From an uncultured Lachnospiraceae bacterium (GTDB lineage: Bacteria; Bacillota; Clostridia; Lachnospirales; Lachnospiraceae), in NCBI GenBank assembly GCA_902779395.1, contig CACZBK010000014.1:41027-105026 (forward strand): DNA of 64,000 nt, in the 5' to 3' direction. The notes beneath the pieces were generated by a model, which had not been told where the DNA came from, made no database searches, and saw only the letters and a program-made list of their open reading frames with translations. A program made the position numbers and the translations under genes. Below, piece after piece: positions 7,850-16,608 of this stretch. Position 1 is the first letter of the stretch, and each line of letters starts with the position of its first letter.

Positions 7850-9289
7850 CTACCTTATGACTGCAGGAGCCACACCGGTATCTATGCCTTCCACCACCCA
7901 GCGCGCCGGAGTCCAGTTGAACCATATCGTGGTGGTGTATTCCTTCTTCCATGCGGGATCATAAACCGTAGCCTCACTCCAGCCTGCCAGAGGTGCAGGA
8001 TATGAAAGATACTGATCGATGAGCTCGGGGTATTCCCCCGGTTCCACAGGCGGACAATAACCGTCTTTCAGATCATATTCAACCGAATAATCATAAGGCC
8101 ATTCCGAAGCGACGGTGGTCTTCATAGAGTACCTGCCGTCCATCACCCCGCCATTTACAGAAAATTCGTCATGCTCATGAACGGAAACAGCATCCTCTTC
8201 CTCCGAAGGCGCACTGAAACGGTCACAGCTGCCCTCACCTTCAGGCTTATCCGCCTTAAAATTCAGCGTATATATCACCAGCCTGCCGTCATCCGATATA
8301 TGGATCCATTTGCCGTCACCCTCTCTTAAGCTGTCCTTTACCGTTCCGTAATATACGTACAGCCTGTTATTGATACAGTAGAAGACTATGCTTCCGGTAC
8401 CCAAAGCCTGCCCTCCGGTTATAAAGGGCTTTTTAAGACTCTTTGAATCCGCCTTGAGCTCCCCGTCATTAAGGATACCATACAGAGCCTGTGTGTCTTC
8501 ACTTTCAAAAGCTGTCTTAAGCTCATCCGCTGCAGAAACAAAGCGTTCCGACCGCTCCTTTTCGGCACGGATAAGCCCGTCATATCCTTCTATGCCTTCC
8601 TGCCTGGCTATATCGGCTGCTGCCGTGATATCATGCTCATCCAGCGCAGCTGCCAGACGTTCTTCCTGTATCCCGTAAAGCAGTTCACCCGCATTCTGCT
8701 CTTCAGAGGCATAAGGCAGAGCCTTATTAAGATAGTCTGCGGCCTGATCAAAATTCTTAAGATCCGCGCTTTTACCCGCAAGATATATCATCATATCTGC
8801 ATATGCTTTATCGGCTTCCGCATTTTTACCGGTTGCAGCAAGGCTCTTTAATGCTTCCTCCGCAGCTTCCTGATCACCGGAAACTATCAGATCGGATATG
8901 CCGTTTAATTCTTTGCGTCTTTCCATATCGTTTATAACGCGGCCCATCCTGTCTATCCTGCTGTCGGAAGTATTTCCCTTGGCGATCTGTATATCCAGCC
9001 ACCTGTCATAATACTCTGTCAGCAGCTGCCGGTCCTTAAGTTCATAAGCCAGCTGCATCAGTCCCTCATAAGCCGCAGAATTATCAGGATCCTCAGCCAG
9101 CACTTCCATATATACCGCTTCTGCACCCTTTCTGTCTCCGGATGCAAGGATCTCATTTCCTCCTGCCACCAGCTTATTCAGCTGCTCTGTTCTTCCGTAA
9201 CGGTAAAATACCACTGCCGAAAGAAGCCCGACCGATATCAGAAACAGCAAAAGCGGGATAGCAATGCGTCTTCTTTTTTCCCTGTTCAT
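7850..9289 (-). CDS. Membrane-anchored TPR-like protein of unknown function
   Basis: I do not recognise this 479-residue protein as a named family. Residues 8-30 form one membrane segment after a basic MNREKRRR start, giving an N-in anchor with the rest outside the cell. Residues 35-255 are helical with tetratricopeptide-like units (A-x-x-Y-x-x-x-L-x-x-D-P-D-N-S-A-A-Y and similar). The C-terminal 200 residues are beta-rich with many Tyr and Trp. The start overlaps the stop of the upstream gene as ATGA, with GGAGGGAG in front, so the two are coupled. It is last in the surface module downstream of the flagellar operon, so a role in envelope protein assembly is plausible but unproved. Confidence 0.7.
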   Translation of the reverse strand: MNREKRRRIAIPLLLFLISVGLLSAVVFYRYGRTEQLNKLVAGGNEILASGDRKGAEAVYMEVLAEDPDNSAAYEGLMQLAYELKDRQLLTEYYDRWLDIQIAKGNTSDSRIDRMGRVINDMERRKELNGISDLIVSGDQEAAEEALKSLAATGKNAEADKAYADMMIYLAGKSADLKNFDQAADYLNKALPYASEEQNAGELLYGIQEERLAAALDEHDITAAADIARQEGIEGYDGLIRAEKERSERFVSAADELKTAFESEDTQALYGILNDGELKADSKSLKKPFITGGQALGTGSIVFYCINNRLYVYYGTVKDSLREGDGKWIHISDDGRLVIYTLNFKADKPEGEGSCDRFSAPSEEEDAVSVHEHDEFSVNGGVMDGRYSMKTTVASEWPYDYSVEYDLKDGYCPPVEPGEYPELIDQYLSYPAPLAGWSEATVYDPAWKKEYTTTIWFNWTPARWVVEGIDTGVAPAVIR

Positions 9290-10446
9290 CGCAGTTCTCC
9301 CTCCAGCAATGCTGCCATTCCGAATCCTTCGGTAAGCCGTGAAGCCAGCGCGTATCTGACTCCGTCTTCCATAAAACCGTATAATATGCTGTCACTTGTG
9401 ATATAGAATGCCGTTACCTTATATGCTTCCAGCTGTTCTTCTTTCTTTGTTTCAAGATCCATACGTACAAGCTGCCTGTCCCGGCTCCGGTCTATGTACC
9501 AGAGATAACCTTCCGCCTCCACCGGAAGCGAATAGAGCCCCTCCATATCTGTCAGTTTTTTCTCAAGATCGGATAAGGACAGGGTAATATCACTTTCCGG
9601 ATCTATCAGGCCGTACCCCTGATCATATACGACAAAGCCGAGCATTCCGCCGATGAAGCCAATATCCCCGTAATTCCCGTACTCCGTAAGATGATAACCG
9701 CTGCCGCCTTCCTTTGCCATACGGCAGATGACCTTATCGGCACCGTTTTCCCTGTTACCATCTTTCGTCACATAAAATATCGCATTATCGGATACCGCAT
9801 AGCTAAGGCATTCCTCTTCGCTGAGCGCTTTCTCCGGTCCGGCAGCGGGATCGAGACAGCATAGCCGCTTATCATAGTTTCTGACATAATAAAGAATGCC
9901 TTTATCCTCTTTTAAAGATCTCAGATCCCCTTCGATCATGAATTTAAGACCGCTGCCATCCGTATAGCAGCTGTAAAGGCCTGCCTTATATTTTTCCACA
10001 TCAGACGGATTGATAAAATACAGCCTTCCCTGAAAAAGCACAAGCTCTGAGGCAGGGATCTGCATTATCAGTTCCCTGCTCCTGTCGGAACGGGCAATAG
10101 AATAAATAAATCCTTCTTTTGTGGGATCAGCCAGATAATAGTTTTTTTCATCCTCGGCTATGATGCTGCCGGTACCCGAAAACTCGGCGGAGGCGGAATA
10201 TGCCACCTCTAATGTGTCATACACCTCGTGCAATGCATTTTCTTCACTCAGTACCAGTTCCACAGCATCCGGGGTATAATCATCATACCATACATCCCCC
10301 TTATAACTCAGATCCGCAGTATCTTCATTAAAATATATCCACGCTGCAGCCGTCATTATCAGCAAAGATGCTGCAAATAATATGAACGGAAGCCTGCTTT
10401 TCTTTCCGCTGTCCGTTGTTTGCTCTTTTTTCAGTTCATCTTCCAT
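9286..10446 (-). CDS. Membrane-anchored beta-propeller-like protein (DUF5050 type)
   Basis: A 386-residue protein with a single membrane segment (about residues 20-40) and an extracellular region of repeated beta units: short YYL, LYFINPSD, ILYYVRNYD, AIFYVTKDG, YLWYIDRS strands spaced about 40 residues apart, as in DUF5050 and beta-propeller sensor domains. No enzyme motif is seen. I chose the ATG at 10446, preceded by AAAAGGG; it overlaps the end of the glycosyltransferase gene by 11 nt, and a longer frame to 10521 lies inside that gene without a ribosome site. It is translationally coupled to the TPR-like gene downstream. It could bind a surface polymer or protein; function unknown. Confidence 0.65.
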   Translation of the reverse strand: MEDELKKEQTTDSGKKSRLPFILFAASLLIMTAAAWIYFNEDTADLSYKGDVWYDDYTPDAVELVLSEENALHEVYDTLEVAYSASAEFSGTGSIIAEDEKNYYLADPTKEGFIYSIARSDRSRELIMQIPASELVLFQGRLYFINPSDVEKYKAGLYSCYTDGSGLKFMIEGDLRSLKEDKGILYYVRNYDKRLCCLDPAAGPEKALSEEECLSYAVSDNAIFYVTKDGNRENGADKVICRMAKEGGSGYHLTEYGNYGDIGFIGGMLGFVVYDQGYGLIDPESDITLSLSDLEKKLTDMEGLYSLPVEAEGYLWYIDRSRDRQLVRMDLETKKEEQLEAYKVTAFYITSDSILYGFMEDGVRYALASRLTEGFGMAALLEGELR

Positions 10447-11626
10447 TGCTGCCCTTTTCCGCCAGCGGCGGTTCATCAAGTGTCCGCTTAAATACCGTGT
10501 ACGTAAACCATGCAAAAACAAAAAGCTCTATAAATCCGTCTTCCCTGTACAGCCCGTTTGCATGTACCAGAAACGGTGCGTAGCACATAAAGCTGAAAAA
10601 AGCAGAAAAGACTGCAAACTTTATGTAACGCTTATCCAGAAATGCCAGGACTATTATGATGATATCCAGAGGATAAGCATAACGGTCATGCATGGCGGGA
10701 AGAAAAAATATACAGGTCCATACAAAATAAGAAAGCGCCGAGAAATACTGATCCGGAGTATCGATCTTCTTTGCTTTATCAAGTATTAGATAAAAACCGA
10801 CCGCGCACAGCGACAGAGTAAGTATTATCGCAAAACGCCCGAAATCATTATATTCGTTTCCGAATACCAGCCAGATACTCCTTGAACACATATACATGCT
10901 CTGATATGTGGATGTCTGCTCAAGATAAACCTTAAACGGCGCCAGAAGATCCCGGCCGAAGATATAAGCCACACTGCCGCTGAGCCAGAAAGATATGAGT
11001 GAAACAAGAAACATTGCTATGCTGAAACGCTTCTTAACAAAATAAACTGCCAGAAAAAAAGGAAGTACAAATACCGTCTGGAGCTTAAGTGCAAATGACA
11101 GCCCCAGAAAAACAAAAGCCGGTATGTTTTTCCCTTTGTATAAAAGGCATACCGCCATCAGTATGCAGAAAGCATACATGGAATCACACTGCCCCCAGTA
11201 TGCGGAGTTAAGGACTACCGTAGGCAGCAATATGATAACGGAATAGACTGTATTAAAAAGCCTGCCCCATTTGGGAACGCCTTTAAATTCACAGACATAA
11301 TAAGCGGCAGCCAGTGCCAGTCCGATATCAAAAACACATGATAATGCTTTATACATCGTCATGGGATTAAGAGGTATATATGTCATCAGAGCGATAAAAG
11401 TCTGATACAGTATATTATAATCACCGATCTGCTCCTTAAGGCCGTGCAGTCCTCCTGCATCCTGCATCTGTTCAAACCAGCTGAGCAGAAAAGTATCCAT
11501 ATCTCCGGAAAGAAAATGCCTGCCTATTAACCTGATATAAAAAGCAACTGCGGATATGGCGATAAAATATAATAATGACAGATGTTTTTCTATGAACTCC
11601 GTCAGTTTTTTTTCAATCTTCGGCAT
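10436..11626 (-). CDS. GT-C-type membrane glycosyltransferase (mannosyltransferase-like)
   Basis: A 396-residue protein with about ten membrane segments. It looks like a GT-C glycosyltransferase, enzymes that use polyprenyl-phosphate sugars on the outer face of the membrane: an early acidic SGDMDTFL loop after the first helix (the usual place of the catalytic Asp), an NSAYWGQCDSMYAF loop, FALKLQTVFVLPFF, and a late HDRYAYPLDI motif. Close relatives are annotated as mannosyltransferases or DUF2029-like, but the sugar cannot be read from sequence. ATG at 11626 follows AAAGGAA, 5 nt after the transglutaminase gene; it overlaps the next gene by 11 nt. It may glycosylate the neighbouring secreted Thr/Pro-rich or transglutaminase proteins, or a cell-wall polymer (inference). 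Confidence 0.75.
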   Translation of the reverse strand: MPKIEKKLTEFIEKHLSLLYFIAISAVAFYIRLIGRHFLSGDMDTFLLSWFEQMQDAGGLHGLKEQIGDYNILYQTFIALMTYIPLNPMTMYKALSCVFDIGLALAAAYYVCEFKGVPKWGRLFNTVYSVIILLPTVVLNSAYWGQCDSMYAFCILMAVCLLYKGKNIPAFVFLGLSFALKLQTVFVLPFFLAVYFVKKRFSIAMFLVSLISFWLSGSVAYIFGRDLLAPFKVYLEQTSTYQSMYMCSRSIWLVFGNEYNDFGRFAIILTLSLCAVGFYLILDKAKKIDTPDQYFSALSYFVWTCIFFLPAMHDRYAYPLDIIIIVLAFLDKRYIKFAVFSAFFSFMCYAPFLVHANGLYREDGFIELFVFAWFTYTVFKRTLDEPPLAEKGSNGR

Positions 11627-11631
11627 TTCCT

Positions 11632-14004
11632 TTAAATCTTCCCTTTCACGATCTTAAAGCTTATCTTTTGGGACCCGGCATATTCTCCGATCCCGCTTAT
11701 TATCACATATGCCTTCCCCGTATTAACATTGGCGGCATATTGTACCATATAATCCTTATCCCGGACAAGCTTTGTTTTACCGGCAGTCACTACTATCTCA
11801 TCATCTCCGCCTACAATTACCGCCTCACCGGTGTAGGTAAATGAAGTCTTCTTTTTACCGCTGGTCTTATTAATAATGCTTACATGCGCTTTAGCTATAT
11901 CATGGGCTTTGTCGGCTTTACGGATATTATAAGTGCCGCTCACGGATCCGGTATAATTCCCGTATGCATCTATCACTGCCTTTACACAGACCTCGCCGTT
12001 CTCATCCAGATCATTTTCCGTAAACTGCTCCTTACCGCCAAGCCTCACATCATTCACATAGTAACTGACCTGATACTGTGATGCGGGAACTATCTTATTG
12101 TCCTTTACCACTATAGGCTTTGAAAAATACCTGCCCGCTTTGGTAAAGGCCATATCAGGGATCAGCACATAAGTATCATCCGAAGATCCCAGAACTGCCT
12201 GATCTATCCTGAAGATTCCGGTCCTCTTCGCAAAGCCTTTATAATTACCTGTAAAGTTTATTACATACTTTCCGTTTCCGATCTTCTTATTTGAAGAAAA
12301 CTTTATTTTATAATCCCTGCCGTTTTCCAGATCTCTTCCGTCTATCGAAACACTGATCACGGGACAGACTCCTCCCGCCGCATACTGTACCGCTGCCGGA
12401 GCCCCGACGTTTATCTTTCCGGATTTTTTCGGAAGTATCTTATAAGTTTTTTTCACAGTACCGGTATAAGCACCGATCCCCGTTATCTTTATCTTTTTAA
12501 TACCGGCATTAACGATGTCATCCGGATAGGTCACAGTGTAATCCACATCCTGTATAAGCTCCGCAGAATCCGCCTTCGGATCAAAGACCCTGAGCTCCGA
12601 GGCCGAAAGCTTCTGGGGCTCACCGTTAAAGACATGCTCATCCGGCTTCAGCACGATCTTCATCTTCCTTTTTGACGCCGGTACTGAAGGCTGCGGCTCA
12701 TCTCCTCCCGCAGGTCCCCCTTCCCCGTTGATCACATATACCGCAGAATAAAGCACCTTGGTATATGCCGCCTTCATGATATGATATCTTATGCCATCGC
12801 TTTCCGGTGTAAGCTCATAGATCCCGCCATAACTGCCCTCGGTGGCATTCAGCGAATAACACTTAGACATCCTGCCGTCTAAAGAAAGGGAATAGATACC
12901 GCTGTGGGTAGAATAATAAAATGCTCCCGCGAAGGATGTGATAGCGGTCAGTGCCCCGCCCTCAGGTTTATACTGTTTAACACTGCCCTTCAAAAGATCA
13001 TGGATGTTCAGTTTTCCGGCACTGAGATATAACGCCGCTCCTCCCGCTACGGGAACCGGCCTTATACTATCCGACCAGAAATACGTATCGTAATCCGTAC
13101 TGCCTGCATAGTCTTTATATGCATCACTGTCATCTTCCGTTATCTTCCAGTCCCTGGATTCATGACCGGTTTCCTTCATCCCCTCACGGCTTCTTAAAAA
13201 ATTCTGATGACCGCAATAGAAGGTATCACTGGTATCAGGATCATCATATGTTACATCCACATAATACCATTTACCGTTAAGCTTTATAAGATTCCAGGTA
13301 TGTGCAAGATCCCTGCTGTATACTGTTTTGCATGGAATGCCAAGCTTTTTGAGGAGCACATGATAACCTTCCGAATATCCCTGGCATACGGCAAGGCCGT
13401 TCACAAGACAGCCATAAGCATCAAAAACCCCAGGCTTTGACTGGCTGTGATCATATTCACAATGAGTTACTATATGATCATGAAGGATCAGAAGCTTTTC
13501 AAGATCCGTTGCCTTATCCGGCACCTTCTTTAAAATCTCCTCTACTCTGGCATCAAAGATATCCCTGGATCCCGCCGAATAATAAGAATAATACTCCGGC
13601 TCAATGAGCTGAACATAATTCTGATAATCAAACGAATATGAAAAAGCTCCGGTAACATAAAAAAGCTCCGGACTTGTATTAACAACATTCGCGAATACTG
13701 CTGCTATCTTTTCTTCGGGGATCTTATATGATGATATATCGATCTCGCTTTTAAATCCGGCAAGAGCATTATATATCGCATTTTTGACATCCGTCATATC
13801 AGCCGAAAGATCAACATCGGCCGGTGTGGGACACGGATCCGCAACACTGTCGGAACTGACAGCATCTTCCTCTTCAGCTTCCTCTTCAGAAAAAGTCCCG
13901 GAAGTATCCCCTGCACCACCCTGCGCATATACCGCAGGGATACCACTGAATACAAGCAAAATACATAAAGCGATCGAAAAGATCATGTTTATCCGTCTGC
14001 GCAC
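11632..14004 (-). CDS. Secreted transglutaminase-like protein with Ig-like repeats
   Basis: A signal peptide (basic start, hydrophobic core, cleavage near AVYAQG) is followed by a transglutaminase-core domain at about residues 150-270 with the full Cys-His-Asp triad in AVCQGYSEG, LAHTWNLI and YYVDVTYDDP. Residues 460-790 hold four beta-sandwich repeats with the G-I-G-x-Y-x-G-x-x-x-x-x-F-x-I signature typical of Ig-like/MBG-type surface repeats. There is no sortase motif. The GTG at 14004 has AAAGGAGG at 6-nt spacing; an ATG at 14010 abuts the ribosome site and is less likely. Such enzymes cross-link or cleave surface proteins; in this operon it may modify envelope or flagellum-associated proteins, which is inference. 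Confidence 0.78.
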   Translation of the reverse strand: MRRRINMIFSIALCILLVFSGIPAVYAQGGAGDTSGTFSEEEAEEEDAVSSDSVADPCPTPADVDLSADMTDVKNAIYNALAGFKSEIDISSYKIPEEKIAAVFANVVNTSPELFYVTGAFSYSFDYQNYVQLIEPEYYSYYSAGSRDIFDARVEEILKKVPDKATDLEKLLILHDHIVTHCEYDHSQSKPGVFDAYGCLVNGLAVCQGYSEGYHVLLKKLGIPCKTVYSRDLAHTWNLIKLNGKWYYVDVTYDDPDTSDTFYCGHQNFLRSREGMKETGHESRDWKITEDDSDAYKDYAGSTDYDTYFWSDSIRPVPVAGGAALYLSAGKLNIHDLLKGSVKQYKPEGGALTAITSFAGAFYYSTHSGIYSLSLDGRMSKCYSLNATEGSYGGIYELTPESDGIRYHIMKAAYTKVLYSAVYVINGEGGPAGGDEPQPSVPASKRKMKIVLKPDEHVFNGEPQKLSASELRVFDPKADSAELIQDVDYTVTYPDDIVNAGIKKIKITGIGAYTGTVKKTYKILPKKSGKINVGAPAAVQYAAGGVCPVISVSIDGRDLENGRDYKIKFSSNKKIGNGKYVINFTGNYKGFAKRTGIFRIDQAVLGSSDDTYVLIPDMAFTKAGRYFSKPIVVKDNKIVPASQYQVSYYVNDVRLGGKEQFTENDLDENGEVCVKAVIDAYGNYTGSVSGTYNIRKADKAHDIAKAHVSIINKTSGKKKTSFTYTGEAVIVGGDDEIVVTAGKTKLVRDKDYMVQYAANVNTGKAYVIISGIGEYAGSQKISFKIVKGKI

Positions 14005-14039
14005 GGTCATCCTCCTTTCCTGTGATGACTTTATATCAT

Positions 14040-14882
14040 TTATCGTGCTTTCTTTGTAAGAATCTCACAGATTCGCTGGTAACTGCAGTTAGCGGGTATC
14101 TTATGTATGCCGGTAGCTATACGCCGGTCATATCCGTTTGCACACATGTATTTATCAAATTCCGCTGCAGAAGGTATTATTCCGGCATCTGCCATTTTGC
14201 GGGATACCGAATACGAATCATCTCCGGAAACCACTACCACTTCCTGCTCCTGAGTGTTTAAACTCACCTGGGTATTTGAAGAGGCTGCCTGCGTGGGTGT
14301 GGTCACAGGTACGGGTGTAGGCGTAGGAGCCTTGGTCGGAGTGGGTGCAGGTGAAGGCGTCGGAGACGGTGTTGCCGTCGGTTCTGCTGCCTTCGTTGCA
14401 GTCGGCTCTACAGCTTTTGTCGCAGTGGGCTCTATTGCCTTTGTTGCAGTAGGTACTCTGGTGGCTGTAGGTACTTTGGTAGCTGTAGGTACTTTGGTAG
14501 CTGTAGGTACACCGGTTGGATCAGCCTCCGCCTCAGGCGAAGGGGCCGGTGTGATAAGGCCCTCCGGCACTTCTGCCTCATTGCCGCTCAGTCCCGGAAG
14601 GAGCAGCGGTATATCATCCGATACACTTTTTTCATTCTTATCCTCTTCTGCGGTTTCCGCAGCACCTGTCAGATCCGTAACACTGCCCGCTGCCAGGGTA
14701 GGCGTAACGCTTACCGCCCCTGTTCCCGACTCACTGAGCCGCAGATTGGATGCAGCTTCGGTAGGGGTAATATTTCTTTCGGTTCCGGATGCCTTCGTAT
14801 CACCGGCAGCTGAAAAATGTAATATCAATGCGGTGGCCGCCATTCCTATGCCAAGTCCGCGCATATATGATGCTAATCTCAT
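14040..14882 (-). CDS. Secreted Thr/Pro-repeat protein with C-terminal LysM-like (MltG N-terminal-type) domain
   Basis: A 280-residue protein with an N-terminal hydrophobic segment (residues 8-27, signal or anchor), a low-complexity Thr/Ala/Pro stretch (about 110-200) made of repeats of VPTATK and KAxEPTAT, then a C-terminal domain of about 55 residues (DSYSVSRKMADAGIIPSAAEF ... GIHKIPANCSYQRICEILT). That end resembles the small LysM-like domain before the catalytic domain of MltG/YceG, but the lytic transglycosylase part is absent. The repeat region looks like a wall-spanning stalk or O-glycosylation target. ATG at 14882 follows GGAG at 11-nt spacing. It leads a five-gene surface module continuing the fla/che direction. 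Confidence 0.65.
   Translation of the reverse strand: MRLASYMRGLGIGMAATALILHFSAAGDTKASGTERNITPTEAASNLRLSESGTGAVSVTPTLAAGSVTDLTGAAETAEEDKNEKSVSDDIPLLLPGLSGNEAEVPEGLITPAPSPEAEADPTGVPTATKVPTATKVPTATRVPTATKAIEPTATKAVEPTATKAAEPTATPSPTPSPAPTPTKAPTPTPVPVTTPTQAASSNTQVSLNTQEQEVVVVSGDDSYSVSRKMADAGIIPSAAEFDKYMCANGYDRRIATGIHKIPANCSYQRICEILTKKAR
14380..14514 (-). repeat. In-frame coding tandem repeats (18-bp and 24-bp units)
   Basis: Four 18-bp units at 14443-14460, 14461-14478, 14479-14496 and 14497-14514 encode VPTATK-type hexapeptides; the third and fourth differ only at the end. Next to them, about 14380-14442, three 24-bp units encode KAxEPTAT. Unit lengths are multiples of three, so copy number can change without a frameshift. 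Confidence 0.85.
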
Positions 14883-14916
14883 AATCTGTGATTCTCCACT
14901 TTCCGATCAGATTGTA

Positions 14917-16281
14917 TTATTGCATATTTTCATAAAGGTCTATCACGAGCTTTACTTCTCCGATACCCAGACCAAGATCCTTGGCTATTGCCATATTTGA
15001 GCGCCCCATGCGGTGCATTTCGAGTATCCTCTCATTATGATTAGTCTGTTCAGAACTTTCATGCCCGAACTGAAGATCAACTGTTTTTTTCTTTTCTTTC
15101 TTGTCTTTCTTTTCATCCGTCTGCGGGACTTTTGAGCTTTTGTCATTATCCGGCATATACTCCTGTGGTATGCTCATCTGCCCCTCTATCTCGCCATCCG
15201 TCTCCGTCCTGCGTCCTGCCTTTGGGATCACCCTGCGTTTTACGGATGTCCTCACACTTTCTCTTTGCCCCGCGGCCGTATCTTTTTCCGTACTCTTAGG
15301 CTTTACGGCAGATACCCTTGAAACATCATGCGCAAGCTCTGCAGTTGCTTCTTTAAGGAGCTTCTCCATCATCTCTTCTTCGCTAAGCTCTTCCTCCTCA
15401 TCAGCTTCACTTCCTGCCTGCTCCTCCTGTACCGCTTCAAAGAACTCTTCCTCTTTCGGATCTTCTGCATTGATATCTTTAACCACAGGCACCGGTGGCG
15501 TTGCCGCTTCGGCTTTCATGGCATTATCAAGAAGCGCCTGCAGTTCTTCCTCACTCGTGGACCTGTCTGCCTCAGTCTCTTCCACAGCTTTAACCACAAG
15601 ATCTTCTATGGCTTTCTCTTCAAAAGCCGTATTCTCCGGCTCATCCTCAGCAATCCCGGCGGGAATATCTTCAATGAGCTCTTCAGTTGAAGTCTCCGGT
15701 ACCAAAGGCTCTGAAACAGCATCCTCAAAATTATTATCCGCAGCAGCCAGTTCCTGTGTAAGCCTTCTGGCATCCAGCATCTTCTCTTCCGCCGCAAGCG
15801 CTGCCCTGCCTGCTTCCTCGGCCTTAAGCTGTACCTCACGGGCCAGCTTCTCCGCATTTTCTGCCAGATCATATGCCGCATTAGCCCGCTCACCGGCTTC
15901 TTTAGACTCACGTTCGATACGGTTTAACAGATCCTCAAGCTCATTTTTTGAACGGTTTAACATATCATGAAGGAAAACAACTTCCTGATGATTGGAACCT
16001 ATCTGATTTATAACATTATCGGAATACTCTCCCAGAGCCATGATCTTCTCGTTTGTCATCCGGTCCAGGCTGCGTTCTGTCTTTTCCACCTGATGACTGA
16101 CCGCTTCCTCCGTCATATCATCGATGCGGCTCCTGTTTTTTTCGAGTTCTTCCTCGACTAAGCGTTTTAATTCTTCCTCAGGTATCTCCACTGCCTCGTC
16201 CTTGGATCTGTCGGGCAGGAAAAAGCTGCTGACAATGGCGATTCCCCCCGCTGCCAGCAGTATGATCTCCAGTATACTCAT
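14917..16281 (-). CDS. DUF6115-like membrane coiled-coil protein with C-terminal HTH-like segment
   Basis: A 454-residue protein: one membrane segment (residues 4-22), a long coiled coil with heptad Leu/Ala and many Glu/Lys (about 30-185), a disordered acidic middle, and a conserved C-terminal end (RILEMHRMGRSNMAIAKDLG then LGIGEVKLVIDLY) that looks like a small helix-turn-helix. This layout matches DUF6115 proteins found beside FapA at the end of clostridial fla/che operons. Function is not established; the shape suggests a membrane-tethered structural or regulatory factor. The ATG at 16281 follows AGAGG. It sits 14 nt after the 100-residue gene and 34 nt before the LysM-like gene. Confidence 0.7.
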   Translation of the reverse strand: MSILEIILLAAGGIAIVSSFFLPDRSKDEAVEIPEEELKRLVEEELEKNRSRIDDMTEEAVSHQVEKTERSLDRMTNEKIMALGEYSDNVINQIGSNHQEVVFLHDMLNRSKNELEDLLNRIERESKEAGERANAAYDLAENAEKLAREVQLKAEEAGRAALAAEEKMLDARRLTQELAAADNNFEDAVSEPLVPETSTEELIEDIPAGIAEDEPENTAFEEKAIEDLVVKAVEETEADRSTSEEELQALLDNAMKAEAATPPVPVVKDINAEDPKEEEFFEAVQEEQAGSEADEEEELSEEEMMEKLLKEATAELAHDVSRVSAVKPKSTEKDTAAGQRESVRTSVKRRVIPKAGRRTETDGEIEGQMSIPQEYMPDNDKSSKVPQTDEKKDKKEKKKTVDLQFGHESSEQTNHNERILEMHRMGRSNMAIAKDLGLGIGEVKLVIDLYENMQ

Positions 16282-16295
16282 TTTTCGTTAACCTC

Positions 16296-16598
16296 TTATA
16301 TCTTTACATCAAAGGCCTGTGTGGATTTCTTAACCACACGGTCTTTTATTTTTTTCTTTTTGCGGTCTCTGCCGCCGTCACCGCCGTAAGCGGAGCCTCC
16401 GTTATGATTGGCGTCCGTATCCGCCGCGGCGTTATCCTTCTCATGTACCAGATTGAGTTTGTCCTCTACATTATGCTCTACCTGGGTCTGCTGATTGGTC
16501 TGGTATATGAGTCCCTTATCGTTCTCAAATTGCTGGAACTGCTGAAAATCCTGTGTTCTGTTGATAGATCCCTGCAGCTCTACTATACCTATGGCCAT
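16296..16598 (-). CDS. Small conserved-position protein in the FapA region, unknown
   Basis: A 100-residue, highly polar protein: Gln-rich N-terminal third (INRTQDFQQFQQFEN), acidic middle, Gly-rich GGSAYGGDGG linker and a very basic RDRKKKKIKDRVVKK end. No membrane segment, no recognised domain. It starts at an ATG with AGGAGA upstream, 10 nt after the FapA-family gene, so it is certainly translated in the same operon. Small polar genes often occur here in clostridial flagellar operons. Charge segregation suggests binding to nucleic acid or an acidic protein; no function is claimed. Confidence 0.72.
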   Translation of the reverse strand: MAIGIVELQGSINRTQDFQQFQQFENDKGLIYQTNQQTQVEHNVEDKLNLVHEKDNAAADTDANHNGGSAYGGDGGRDRKKKKIKDRVVKKSTQAFDVKI

Positions 16599-16608
16599 AG
16601 ATCTTCTC

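Noticed and set aside
14380-14514. Tandem repeats as a CRISPR array
   Set aside because: Units are 18 and 24 bp without spacers, in frame and coding; no cas genes nearby.
14254-15101. Plus-strand frame with VAVGT/GVGV repeats, and the Ser-rich frame at 15101-15970
   Set aside because: Mirror images of the Thr/Pro repeats and of the acidic coiled coil on the minus strand; no start site or domain.
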